Assembly (NCBI GenBank): GCA_949751835.1
Contig: CATKHK010000001.1
Span: forward strand, 744,001-808,000
Direction of reading: 5' to 3'
DNA length: 64,000 nucleotides
DNA from: Blepharisma japonicum
Taxonomy: Eukaryota > Ciliophora > Heterotrichea > Heterotrichida > Blepharismidae
Notes under the pieces: model-generated
What the model was told of the DNA's origin: nothing
The model's input: the letters and a program-made list of their open reading frames with translations, nothing else
Database searches by the model: none
Shown here: piece by piece, positions 31,162-41,737 of the stretch
Layout of the letters: each line of letters starts with the position of its first letter
Numbering within the stretch: position 1 is the first letter of the stretch
Translations under genes and position numbers: made by a program

Positions 31162-32643
31162 ATGTCAAAGTTAAGAATTGAAGTTGACTCTTATTCCGAG
31201 CCGAAATCATCTCATTCCAACCTCAAAATTAATACATCTTATTCTCCAGCACAGCAGGAAATTTTTTATTTTCCTTCTGGATCTTTAAGTTCACACAAAA
31301 ATTCGGTCGCTTACACAGAAGATGAGCTGGAATCAAATACAGATACCCGTCAAGAATTAAACCACAATGAAGAAGAAGTCTCTCAAGATTTAAACTATGA
31401 CAACTTTATAACCTATCTTCCTCAAACCCCAGAAAATGAGTCTAAAGGGTTAATATTTGATACCGGAAATATGACTAAATGAGACCAAAATAGCATAGAT
31501 CAAACTGAACGCATGGCACCAGCAAAATTAATTAATACAATGAGCATTGAAAATTGCTTAATTATTGAGATTAAGCCATTGAAAAATACAAAATTAATAA
31601 AAGAAGAAAACGAAGCTTTGAAACAGTCATTAGATATGTATAAATTTGAATGTGAGAGATATGCCAAAGAAAATTCTCAGCTTATTTGTGAGATTCAGCA
31701 AAATTCTAAAGATCTCCAAGATCTGATGCAGGCGGAGAAAAAAATAAAGTATGAAATGAGTGGGGTTTTGGAGAGAAAAAAAGCTATAGAGGAAGAGATG
31801 ATAAAAATTTTGGAGCTGGTTGAAGATGCTAGTGAAGATGAAGGAGTGACTCAAAGGAGTAAAATGGCAAGGCCTGGAGCTCATTTATTTAATCATATTT
31901 GCAGCAAGTTAGAAATTATTAGGTCAAGGATGCACAGATATAGAGCGAAAACTGAGAAATTGCAGCATGATATAAACTTTCTTAACTCCACTATAAAAAA
32001 TCTTGAAGAAAAACAAAAAAATTCAGATGAAAATTCCAATTTAGGAATAAAACTAGATTTAATTGAAAAGAAAAATGCTCTTCAAGATGATCAAATAGAA
32101 AGTCTGAAAAAGTCTATAAAGAATAAAGATATCTATATTTCACAATTAGAATCCCAAGTAAAGCATCTTAAACTTGATCCCGAAAAAAATTCTAGTAGGC
32201 TATCTCTTGCAACTGACGGATCATTAAATGGAAATACCGATAAACAGGCCTTTGAAGAAGAAACTAGAAAGCTAGGGAAAAGAGCTAACAGTGTTGTACC
32301 TGAATCTGAAGAAGATCTTCGCACTGAGCATTTCAACTACAATGATGTATTGAAAGATTTAAGAGAAATTACATCAAGAGCTTCAAGAGCATTAGACCAA
32401 AGCAATGTAATGAGAAAATCAAATTCTGTAAAAGCGTCTCATGCACACAGTGCTTCACCTTTTCTAAAATCAAAAGAGCCATCTCAAGTTAAACCATTGG
32501 CAAGAAAGCCAAATGAAGAACTCTCCAAAAAGTCATCTATTTCTTCAAAGCAGCTCGATTATGAGAGATTAAAAAGAAAATATGGAGGAATTTCTCCTTT
32601 TAGCCCAAGGCAGATGATAAGTAAAGGGAAATATGATTTGTAA
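31162..32643 (+). CDS. Coiled-coil protein, 493 aa
   Basis: Two standard-code fragments joined by TGA-Trp at 31480-31482. The first about 120 residues are disordered and Ser-rich; residues about 130-370 are heptad coiled coil with charged runs, and a Ser/Lys-rich tail ends in KRKYGGISPFSPRQM. No domain recognised. It is 110 bp after the ankyrin gene and 105 bp before the NPF gene, all on the plus strand, but there is no evidence for co-transcription. Confidence 0.82.
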
Positions 32644-32748
32644 TTACAATTTTTTAATAAAATATTTTTAGATAATATGATGAATGACTTGCTCAATTAT
32701 TTAAAAATCACAAAGAATTAGTCTAAACTCAAATAATTTACAATAAAA

Positions 32749-34977
32749 ATGAATAGAGAAGAGCGAAAGTCACATCGACGGATTCCGCCCCCAATAATTG
32801 AAGCCCATGAAATTCAACATGGCCAAGGTCAAGAAGCTGCTCCACTATACGCAGAGGAACCTATTTCTACTGAGCCTCACGATTTCAGAAATGAAATCCC
32901 CACATTGGAAGTCTCATTAGACGCCCAACGAACCCCTCAAAGGAGTGATCTTTCTCGAAATCCCCTCAGATCTCACAATCCTCGTTATTCTTATGAACAC
33001 AGCATACAAAGTGACAGTGGAAGCATATGAGAAGACCCCCGAGCTCTACAATTCGAAGTCAGGAAAAAGCGTAGAGAGCTAGAAGAGGTCAAGCGGCGCT
33101 GCGTACAATCAGAAAGCGAATTACAAAACGAGCGTTTAAAATCTGGTTTATTAGAAGAAGAAAATGAAAATCTAAGGCGAGAAATCAGGAGAAAAGAAAG
33201 AGATAGAAGCGGAAATCAAAATACTGAAGGAGAAATAGAAAGATTAAAGGCAAATTTAGCAAATAAAATGAAAGAAATTGAATTAATCACAAAAGAGTTA
33301 CAGAGCAGCAAAAATGAAAGGGAAAAACTTAAAGAACATATAAGGGTATCATGGCAAGAGTTTGAAGCTTTTAAGAAACAAAGCGAAGAAAATGTGATAT
33401 TTATTTAGAGAGGAAGGCTGCAGCAGACTTTAGAAGAAGTTTCTGCGAACCAGAGATTTGGGTCTCAGAGTGAAGTGATTTCGCAGATAACGCAACAGAA
33501 AAATAAAATTGCGTCAGAATTGCAAAAAGCTGAGAAAAAGATTGTTGAAATGAAAAAAGTGATGGAAAATTTAGAGATAGGGAAAACTGAAGAAATGGAG
33601 ATAAAAAATAAAGAAATCAGAAGGCTTAATGATATTATATCAAAACAAGAAGAAATGATTTTGCGTACTAAAATTGAGAAGGAAGAACTCAGCAGAAAAG
33701 TGAAAAATGAAAATAAAGAAACCCAAACTTTAGTGGAAAGACCTCCAGAGGTTATTTTGCCACCGAGCACTGAAGTGGAAGAATTAAAGCCCGAAAAAGT
33801 AGTAAAAATCCGCAATGAAAATGCACCGGATGCTGAAGAAATTAGAGAAAGTATAGTAGAAGAAATTTTACCTCCTGAATCTGAAGAAATGAAATTCGAA
33901 TTTTCTTCTCCTACAGAAAATTATTTTGAAAAAATAAGCTATTCTAGCATCTCTGATCCTTTTATTGCGACTAATGGAAATAAGAAAAAGAAAGAAAATA
34001 GCTCACAGCAGATATTTCAGCCGATTTCCAACCTTTTTGGTAGTTCTTCAAATCCTTTTGAAGAAGATATAAACCCTGAAATAACAAGAATTCCATCTCA
34101 TGATGCAATAAAATCTGAGGAACCTGAAATCCAAACTTGGCTACAGGAGGAAATTAAAGAAAATAAGATTGAAAAAGTTATAGAAAATCCTCAAGCAAGT
34201 TTATTTGAGGAAAATACGAATTCTGATTATTTTTTAAGCAATGGGCCTTCTGATGCTACAGATTTCTTTAATAATGTTGACCAGCTTAACTCTTATAAGC
34301 CTTCAACTCAAACTCTTAATTCTTCATACCAAAGCAATAAACAAATCTCTGAAATCTCATTTAATCAGAATATTGAAGCTATATTTGACCCTAAAATTAA
34401 TGCATTCTCTAAAACCTCTACGGTGCCTGCCCAAAATCTATTTAATAATCACTTGGAAAATTTATTTGACCCTGAGCCTCAGCCACTCTTAAATCAGAAA
34501 AATTTAATTGACCCTGAGCCTCAGCCATTCTTAAATCAGAAGAATTTATTTGAAACCCAGCATCAGCCTCCTAGCCAGAAAAATCCATTCGAAATAAAAC
34601 CTCAACCGTCTCAAAATCAGAAAAATTTATTTGAAATAAATCCTCAACCATCTCAAAATCAGAAAAAATTATTTGAAACAAAGCCTCAATCATCTCAAAG
34701 TAATAAACAAATTAATCAAAAAACATTTGATGAAAGCATAGAAAGCTTATTTAATTTAAACCCAAACCAATCAAATCTCCCTCAGTATAATCAGAATATT
34801 GAAAATACTTTTGAAATACCCAAAGCTTACAAATCTTCTCAAAGTCAAATAACTACTAAAACTTCTAGCTTCATGCCTGACTCCCAAGAAAGTGCTGAGG
34901 ATTTTTTTACTAATCTAACAAACAATAAAAATCCTGGCTTAGCCTATGGAGGTATCCCAAGCAGCCTATTTGATTAA
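32749..34977 (+). CDS. Coiled-coil protein with NPF/IFQP motifs, endocytic adaptor-like
   Basis: 737 aa; exons 32749-33393 and 33409-34977, TGA-Trp at 33028. Residues about 95-345 are coiled coil. The Asn/Gln-rich C-terminal half carries QIFQPISNLFGSSSNPFEED, further NPF (KNPFEIK) and a run of six imperfect 13-15-residue repeats (LFDPEPQPLLNQKN, LFEINPQPSQNQKK and similar). NPF motifs are ligands of EH domains, and the IFQPI core is shared with the ENTH protein at 20990-22633, suggesting both bind the same partner. Ends in GYGGIP-like SSLFD. Standard-code annotation would miss the first 93 residues or break at the intron. Confidence 0.83.
33394..33408 (+). other. 15-nt intron in NPF gene
   Basis: GTGATATTTATTTAG, phase 0, A at position 10. 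Joins two halves of one coiled coil; retention gives TAG. Confidence 0.9.
34460..34715 (+). repeat. Six in-frame imperfect repeats of about 39-45 bp
   Basis: Within the NPF gene. Each unit encodes a hydrophobic-Phe start, an acidic or polar residue, P-Q-P and N-Q-K: LFDPEPQP..NQKN, LIDPEPQP..NQKN, LFETQHQP..QKN, PFEIKPQP..QKN, LFEINPQP..QKK, LFETKPQSS. Units differ by a few substitutions, so the array is diverged rather than freshly duplicated. Confidence 0.85.
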
Positions 34978-35002
34978 TATATTTTTATGCTAATCAAAAT
35001 AA

Positions 35003-36367
35003 TTAACTTATTAACCTCATTGCCAACGCAAAATTTGGAATCAATTCAAGCTCTTGTAATGTTTTTCCATCAGACAAATCAAACACCCTTGCAGGGAATG
35101 TTGACCTTAACTCATATCTTCCTTTTCCTTCCCTATTTTCATCAATATATCTTTTTAGCGTCTGAAGTGTATCAGAGAATCATAATTTAATTATAAGATT
35201 TCTCATCCCAGTCTCTGTTTTAATCCTCAAAGTTGTAATAGTTTTGGCTGCTTCTTTATTATTCGCACCCTCAGGAGTTTGAAGATAATTATCAATATGA
35301 GTTTTTACTTCAATAGTCCCAGCTTTTCCTTTATCAAACATTTTTGATATATCTTCTCTTATAGGAACAATATTGCCATTTCTTATGACATTTTCAGGCA
35401 ATTGGTCTAAGAATTGGTCTTTTGATAAAAGCCCATTCCCAGGGTCATTTGTACCAAAAATGTTGCTGGATCCTGCTTTATACATTTCTTCAGTTTTATC
35501 AACAAGTCTTAGAGGAATACCATCAGGGTATTTTCTTTTTAAATCATAAGGGAAATACCCATCTAAAATATCACTCAAAATGCTTTGGGCTTCATTAGAA
35601 GAGTAAGGTTTAAACTGAAACCCTTGCAGGATTAACCCATTTTTGAAAAATGCTATAGAAATGCTTTCAGGGGCTTTAAAACGGTGAACAGCTCCTTCAG
35701 CAACCCATCTTGACGCATCTTTTTCAGCAATCATATTGAGTTCTTGAATTCTTCGTTCAAGCACAACAACGTCGATTTCTCTTGGCAAGTTATATCTATA
35801 AACAGGCTCATTGCTTCCTATGTCTTGCTTTAAACTGTTTATATCAAAATTCCCTTCTTTTTGTCCTCCGACCCATTTTAGCCCATAGTCTGATAAGAAA
35901 TGCTCCATTTCAGTGATTTGGCTTCTTAATCTTTCATTTTCTTGCTGCAGATTTGTATAGGCATCGACATATTCAGGTGAGCTTGTAATCTTTAAAGTTT
36001 CAATTTCATTTTGAAGACCTGAAATTATTGTAGTTTTTTCTTTTATTTCTTTTCTTTGAAGCTCAGAAAGCTTTTCTACTTTAGAGAGTTTTTGAGCCAT
36101 TTGGCTTAGGAGATCACCGTCTGAAGCTTTAGATTTCGGCTGAGGATGTGGAGGATTTGAGGTTCTTTTTCCTGTATAATTTTGCTGATTTTGGATAGTT
36201 ATAGGTTTAGAAGCTGGATAAATATTACCTGGCAATCCTCCTGGCGGGAGAGCTTTTTTGAAATTTTGGACTATCTTATTGGTTGTTTTATCGTCTAATA
36301 AATCTAGAATGTCTTTATTGTTAACGTTTCTTGAAATTCCTGGAATTCACTCTCCTTCTTTTTCCAT
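35003..36367 (-). CDS. SEP-UBX domain protein (UBXN11/p47-type p97 cofactor)
   Basis: 454 aa, ATG at 36367 (MEKEGEWIPGISRN), TAA 35003-35005, with TGA-Trp at 36344 region and at 35180. A coiled coil at about 90-170 is followed by a SEP domain (SISIAFFKNGLILQGFQF...LDGYFPYDLKRKYPDGIPL, about 240-300) and a C-terminal UBX domain (TLRIKTETGMRNLIIKLWFS to FALAMRLIS), with the FP-equivalent turn RSTFPARVFD that contacts p97/Cdc48. Standard reading would lose the C-terminal half of UBX. Order coiled coil-SEP-UBX matches UBXN11 more than p47, which has an N-terminal UBA. A p97 adaptor role is from family knowledge. Confidence 0.9.
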
Positions 36368-36526
36368 ATTATATTATTTAAATTTCTATTATTCAAATTC
36401 TAACTAAATTAATTATTTTGTCTATTTAAAGCTGTATTAAATTTGCTGATAACACTATTATTTATAACGATAACAATATTTTTAATCTATTCCATAACCA
36501 TGACATCAATATATGTGATATGACGT

Positions 36527-37402
36527 TTAGGCATATTTCACACTTGCCTTTCCAGGACTTTTGCTGCTCCTTCCTCTTGACATTGACAATGATATTTTTG
36601 AATTTTGGTTTTTTTCCAAAATTGCAATTGCTCTCTGGTTTTCTTTAATAGCCTTCATCATAAATTCTTGTTTTTCACTAATATCCATTAACATCGCTTT
36701 CAATGACTCATAAGACCTCTGGGACTGAGCTGACTCAAACGAAGCGCTATCAATGCTTTGCTGCCTTGACGAATGTCTATTTCTTGATTCATTTCTCTTC
36801 GACAACTGGGTCAGCTCATTCATAAACTGATCAACCTCTTCCTTTAATTGCAATCTTTTAGGAGAAGTATGGTTACTAGGTGGCTGCTCATAAGTTTGAG
36901 GATTGCTCTGAATGCTAGAAATCGCATTAAACAGCCTATTTCTCGGCCCTATAGGAACATTCATATCATTTAAATCTTCTTTAGTCAAATATTGCAGATC
37001 TTCATAGGAAACTTGATTTGCATCAAAAATAGGGAGTAATTCTTCTAAGCCTAAATCACTTAAAAATTCACCCAGTGGGTCATCATCTTTTCTCTTTGTT
37101 CATCTATCAGGACTGTGTTTTTTAGGAGGAGTTCGTGCTCGGATTTCAGATTCTTCATGATTAAATCTCATGGAGCTTGAACTTAGGTTATTAGGATTGC
37201 GAGCTGGGTATTTTTGGACATTATTTTCAGGTGTTTGTGGAAGAGATCCGTATTTGGATTTAAGCAAACTTTGAGATTGCTTCATGGATGCTGAGATTTG
37301 GTCTACTCTTTCTTTTATGCTAGAGAGACTTTGGTCTTGTCGTGTTGACCTTTGGGATGAAAATTTTCCTCGGCTGTGAGCTCCGTTTTGGTAATGAGAC
37401 AT
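36527..37402 (-). CDS. SAM-domain protein, 291 aa
   Basis: Two fragments joined by TGA-Trp at 37097-37099. The N-terminal 100 residues are disordered Ser/Arg-rich. Residues about 108-165 fit a SAM domain (LGEFLSDLGLEELLPIF, VSYEDLQYLTKEDLNDM, IGPRNRLFNAI), including the Asp-Leu..L..L-G core and terminal helix. A short coiled coil (EQFMMKAIKENQRAIAILEK) and a basic tail follow. SAM domains self-associate or bind RNA or partners; function here is not readable. Confidence 0.85.
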
Positions 37403-37868
37403 AACTTTAATTTTACCGTTTGATCCCTTTTATAAATTAAATGGAATTTTCTTATCTCCATTTGAATTTGATGAAAGAAAAAGCTGGGATATTGAAAAGT
37501 TTCATTAAAATCAATTAAATTGACTGTTTTATAATTAGAGCATGCATTTTATTGTGGAAAATAAATAATTTATTTGAACTACTTGATTATTTCAGTTAGT
37601 TATCCTTTTATTCTAATTTATAGATTATCTTCAGCAATTTTATGAATAATTATAAATGTTTGTCAAATCGTAAACTATATTCCCAATAATACAATTAGAT
37701 AGCAATTGTAACTTAATTTTATTTTTCTGGATTTTATATGCAACGACATCAATATTTTAATTTATTATAAATTACCTATCATACTATCTTATTATATTTT
37801 TATCACAAACAGCTTAATTTCTCTCTAAATTCCTGCCTTATATTTATCTATCACCAAAATTTATAAAT
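37403..37868. other. AT-rich intergenic region between divergent genes
   Basis: Contains the promoters of the SAM gene (minus) and the WIPI gene (plus). No further gene, RNA or repeat is visible. Confidence 0.6.
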
Positions 37869-38990
37869 ATGAATTCCACAGACGATATTGGGAATAGAAT
37901 TCTTCGACTTGTCTTCAACCAAACTAATGTAACCTTTACTTAGTCCAATCTTGTAGCAGGCACTTCTAAAGGTTTCAGAATCATCCGTCTTGAAGACTGC
38001 AAAATCTCATCTCGTCGCGACAAAGAGTCTGAATTACACTTTCCAGGCGGCTTTACCTGCATAGCCCCTATGTTTTCTACCCAGCTTATCTGCTTGGTCG
38101 GTAGCCGTGAAAACCCTCGCTATCTTCCAAACGTGGTTTATTTTTGGGACGAATACCAAGTAGACATGAAAGGCGAAATCAGATTTAGGTCAGAAGTAAA
38201 AAATGTGCTTATTAGAAGAGATAAAGTCGTCATTATCTTACAGAACATGGTAATTGTTACATAGACTTATGTATATGAACTTAATAATCTCAAGCCAGTT
38301 GCGTCTATTTCTACAATTGACAATACAAATGGGGTAGGCTCGATTTCTTATGATAAAGATAGGTTCGTTTTAGGGACTTTAGACACAAAACCAGGATGAA
38401 TTAGAATAGAAAACTTTTCAGGCGGAGGGTTTAAGACTGCGTCGATTCATGAGAATCCGATAGCGATTCTAAGCATTGACTTTAGTGGAACGTATGGAGC
38501 TACTGCAAGCGAGCAGGGGACTATTATAAGGGTTTTTGATTGCATTACTTTAGATATATTACATGAGCTTAGAAGAGGTAGCAGCGCTGCCAAAATTTCA
38601 TCCCTTGTGTTTAGCCCTGATCATAGCTTTCTTATTTCCGCTAGTAACAGAGCCACGATTCATGCTTGGAATATAAAAAATTTCCAATCAATATCAGTAA
38701 GTGGAGCCATTAGTAAACTATTGCCAACTTATTTCCAATATCAACGCAGTTTTGCCAAGCTAAACTTGCCGCCTGAGGTAGCTTGAACTTGCCCAACCAC
38801 AATTGACGAAGGCCCAAAAGCTTGCTTTTCGAACGAAACTGACTTTTTTGTAGCTCATTTGGATGGGAACTTATATAAGTGTCAAATCAATGAGACTCAA
38901 AACACTATCACGGTGCTAGATACTAAGCCATTTTTAAATTTCAATGAAACAATTGTAGAAGGTGAGAGACAATGGACTTCTTTTGAATAA
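37869..38990 (+). CDS. PROPPIN (Atg18/WIPI-type) autophagy protein, three exons
   Basis: 363 aa; exons 37869-37928, 37944-38249 and 38265-38990, with TGA-Trp at 38398 and 38785. WD40-like repeats include SNLVAGTSKGFRI, VLRNVKN-type strands and the phosphoinositide motif region LRRGSSAAKISSLVFSPDHSFLISASN (family signature L/F-RRG). PROPPINs form a seven-bladed propeller that binds PI3P and PI(3,5)P2, and act in autophagosome formation or vacuole fission. Length fits WIPI4/WDR45-like members (about 360 aa). The unspliced ORF would yield only a 64-residue fragment. Confidence 0.92.
37929..37943 (+). other. 15-nt intron 1 of PROPPIN gene
   Basis: GTAACCTTTACTTAG, phase 0, A at position 10; retention gives TAG. 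Confidence 0.92.
38250..38264 (+). other. 15-nt intron 2 of PROPPIN gene
   Basis: GTAATTGTTACATAG, phase 0, A at position 10; retention gives TAG. It lies between propeller strands. Confidence 0.92.
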
Positions 38991-39014
38991 ATGTAACTAT
39001 TAATTAAGCGATAA

Positions 39015-40343
39015 TTATGCTGATTCTGTTAATTTAGCTTGCCTATATAAAAGATAGCCATACAGCTTTGATGGCCCTTCACTTTTAGCTATTCCTCCAT
39101 ATTCCAGCCCATCACGCACAATAAATGCCATAAATCCTGCTAATGGGCAAGTATCTTTGTGATAATTTGGACTTAATTTTTCATGGTGTCCTTTTGCTAA
39201 TTGCTCACATTTCTCTATATTTTCAAACGAGAAATCAAAAGTGTTTGCTTTTTCTTCAATTAGCTCGCTAATATTTTTTCCTTCATGAGCGTCTTTATTT
39301 CTAATATCAGCTAAATATGTTTGGCATTGGGCCCAAGCTTCTTCATTGCTTTCTGGAAGTGATTGGCCTGCAAGTTGGAAGAAAAGTCTGAAAATTAAAA
39401 TTGTGTCTATTGGAGCAAGCTGTGCTAGGTGAAATCTTTCTTCTTCGATAATGTTGACCACTTTGAGGGCTTCTTTGGATTTTGTTGAAAGGGCAAATGG
39501 AGGAGGGTCAGGAATTTCTGAGCCATTTTCTGTTAGTTTTTTGATTGCTTCTTGAACTTCTGCAAGTGTTGAATATGAAGGTTCATCAGTTTTTGGTTTA
39601 GCAGCTGGCTCTTGTTTCTTTTCTTCTTCTGCTTTTTTGGCTACTTCTTTTTTCTTTGTAGGGCTAGGCTTCTTCTTTTCTTCTTTCTTATCTTCTTTCT
39701 TTTTTGGCTCCTTTTTCTCTTCTTCGCCTGCTTTTTTCTTTTCTTCTTCTTTCTTCTTTTTCTTTTCTTCTATCTGCTTGTTCTTTTCTTCCATCTCTTT
39801 TCTCTTTTTCTCTGCCTCCTGGGCTTGTTTTGCTTTAAATTCTTCTTTTTTCTTTGCTTCTTCTTCAACTTTTTTCTTTTTGGCTTCTTCTTTTTTCTTA
39901 TTTTCCTCTTCTTTAGCCTTTTCTTTGGCTTCGCGCTTTTTCTCTTCTTGCTCTTTTTTCTTTTCTAGTTCTTCTTGTTTTTTCTTTTTTATTTCTTCTT
40001 GATGTTTTTTGGCTTCTAACTCTTTTTGTGCTTTGAGTTCAGCTTTTTTCTTGGCTTCTTCTTCTTTTTCTTTTTTCACCTCTTCAGTTAAAGCTTCTTT
40101 TCCTAAATTAACTTGTGCAGTTTTAGGTCGTTTTGGGTTATCTGGAGAAGAATGATCTTCAACATTTGGTTTTGGCCTGACTTTACCAGCTGATCCAGTT
40201 CTTTTTTCATCTTTCTTAGAAGCTTCCAATTTTTGGATTAGCTCTTCCAGATAAATTGTTTGAGCATGAAAAGCTTCCTGAAGACCTGAAAGCTTTTCAT
40301 CAATCATCTCCTCAACAACTCCTTTGATTGCTGTCCAATCCAT
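39015..40343 (-). CDS. Lysine/glutamate-rich (KEKE) protein with conserved C-terminal domain, 442 aa
   Basis: MDWTAIKGVVEEMIDEKLSG opens a short helix, then residues about 75-255 are an extreme Lys/Glu/Ala single-helix or coiled-coil run. A globular C-terminal domain of about 185 residues (EVQEAIKKLTENG, PPPFALSTKSKEALKVVN, TYLADIRNKDAHEGKN, FIVRDGLEYGGIAKSEGPSKLYGYLL) is shared with the neighbouring gene at 41738-42610 and with a decayed copy at about 41480-41625. The domain is unknown to me. KEKE stretches can promote protein-protein contacts. Its complement gives long Phe-rich plus-strand ORFs that are artefacts of this composition. Confidence 0.85.
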   Translation of the reverse strand: MDWTAIKGVVEEMIDEKLSGLQEAFHAQTIYLEELIQKLEASKKDEKRTGSAGKVRPKPNVEDHSSPDNPKRPKTAQVNLGKEALTEEVKKEKEEEAKKKAELKAQKELEAKKHQEEIKKKKQEELEKKKEQEEKKREAKEKAKEEENKKKEEAKKKKVEEEAKKKEEFKAKQAQEAEKKRKEMEEKNKQIEEKKKKKEEEKKKAGEEEKKEPKKKEDKKEEKKKPSPTKKKEVAKKAEEEKKQEPAAKPKTDEPSYSTLAEVQEAIKKLTENGSEIPDPPPFALSTKSKEALKVVNIIEEERFHLAQLAPIDTILIFRLFFQLAGQSLPESNEEAWAQCQTYLADIRNKDAHEGKNISELIEEKANTFDFSFENIEKCEQLAKGHHEKLSPNYHKDTCPLAGFMAFIVRDGLEYGGIAKSEGPSKLYGYLLYRQAKLTESA

Positions 40344-40490
40344 ATTTTATTATGAATTTTTGAGACTATAATAGTCCCAATAAATTATTTTTGACTAGAT
40401 CGATAGCTTATCGGTAGAGATGATAATAATCATCTAATTGCCGATCTTACTCAAAATATATCCCAAACTTGCACTAACCCCACAACTTTA

Positions 40491-40663
40491 CTATGCCAGA
40501 TCGCTAGCTTTATGAAGTATTTCTAACTTGGGAGACTCAGTCAAGGTGCAAGTAAGCAGATTTATTCTTAAATTTCTAGCTTCGAGGCTATCTAAATCTC
40601 GAAAAGCCCATCTGATATACTGAAGTACCTGCCACTAAGATGATAAGTTACTCTTTCTTGCAT
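40491..40663 (-). CDS. Possible 51-aa microgene with 17-nt intron, or coding relic
   Basis: Minus strand: ATG CAA GAA AGA, then GTAACTTATCATCTTAG (17 nt, 40635-40651), then 47 open codons beginning WQVLQYIRWAFRDLDSLEARN and ending LHKASDLA before TAG at 40491-40493. The open part has a clear amino-acid composition bias and good helix periodicity. A 17-nt intron would be unlike all other introns here (15/16 nt), and its A is at seven from the end, so a decayed gene is as likely. No family recognised. Confidence 0.3.
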
Positions 40664-41479
40664 TTTTGTATAAAAATTAAGTAAATAATTTACTTATTTA
40701 GATTAAGCTGACTATCAGTCAGATCTTATAAGTACTGTTATCAACACCCAATGAAATCAACTTTGCGAATGAGATATAATAAGTTTTCTGGATATTTAAA
40801 TTAGTCATATTCTAGGCAGTGATATGGTAATTGATTTACAGGAAGAATTTTTCATCCAATTTAAAATTTAAAGCATTAAAATAATAGGATTTTAATTTTG
40901 TGCGTTATTTTAATTTATAATAGCATATTTAGATCCTCATAAGTTGACTTTAAGATTAGATTATAAGCTATAATGCTATTATTGAGAAAATGGGTCCAAA
41001 AATCTAAGATCTATGCTGCTAAAGTCTCATCAAATCACGATTTTCATATGTAGGCAGTTTCCGAGAAACCCTCATTTAAATTTCAAGATAAATATCTTAA
41101 CCTCATTTCCTTAAGTTTGAATTGAAATAAGACGATGAAATTGACCAAAGACAGTCTTCGAAGCGAACTCATTATGGAGCAGGTAGGATCCATTCTATCG
41201 TGCTATTTAGGCTTCTGTGTCTTTTTCAATAGGCCTTTGGATTTGGAGATGCCCACAACATAGAGAAATTTTTCTCCTACCTGATTATTCTAGTCAGGAT
41301 TTTATTGCAACACAGTCTTTTTTACTAGACTATCGGAGAATTTAGTCTGCTCTAAGGAGCTGATCATTGGGATAGATGATTCAAGTCGTCAGTCTATAAT
41401 GGCAGACTTTCGTTTTCTTTATACGAACTCCGAAATATTACCAATTTTTTGCTGCCAATTGTTCTAATTCATTTTTTTG

Positions 41480-41625
41480 GCATAAAAGATAGCTAATAAA
41501 GCTTTGTAGGCCCTTTCCCTTTTGCAATGTCTCCATAAGCCAAGGCATCACGAACTAAAAATGCAATAATCCCAGCTTATATGCAAGTTCTTAAAAAATA
41601 ATTTGGATTTAAGCACGAAACACAG
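41480..41625 (-). pseudogene. Decayed third copy of the 39015/41738 domain
   Basis: Minus-strand reading AGIIAFLVRDALAYGDIAKG..GPTKLY followed by a TAG aligns with the C-terminal AGIITFIVRDALVYGGIAKGEGPTKLYGYLL of the adjacent intact gene and with the 442-aa paralogue. Similarity also extends on the nucleotide level into ATAATTTGGAT. The frame is interrupted by TAG, lacks the rest of the domain and lacks a start. It records a past tandem duplication between the two intact copies. Confidence 0.75.
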
Positions 41626-41737
41626 GATAGTGAAGAAGAAGAAGAAAGAAAGAAATAAAAGTTTTATTAATGCCTAGACATTGTGAAGATTTTTATATGA
41701 TTATTAATAAAAATTAATTATAAAAAAGATTTCGTTC

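Larger units (their letters stand above)
40344..41737. other. 1.4-kb gene-poor stretch with relics
   Basis: Between two paralogous minus-strand genes. It contains a possible two-exon microgene or relic (40491-40663), a decayed paralogue fragment (about 41480-41625), and a less AT-rich region (about 40970-41460) where both strands show interrupted open frames whose origin I cannot decide. No RNA gene recognised. Confidence 0.55.

Noticed and set aside
39612-40002. Long Phe/Leu-rich plus-strand ORFs that look like membrane proteins.
   Set aside because: They are the complement of the Lys/Glu-rich arm of the 39015-40343 gene (AAG/GAA repeats read as CTT/TTC).
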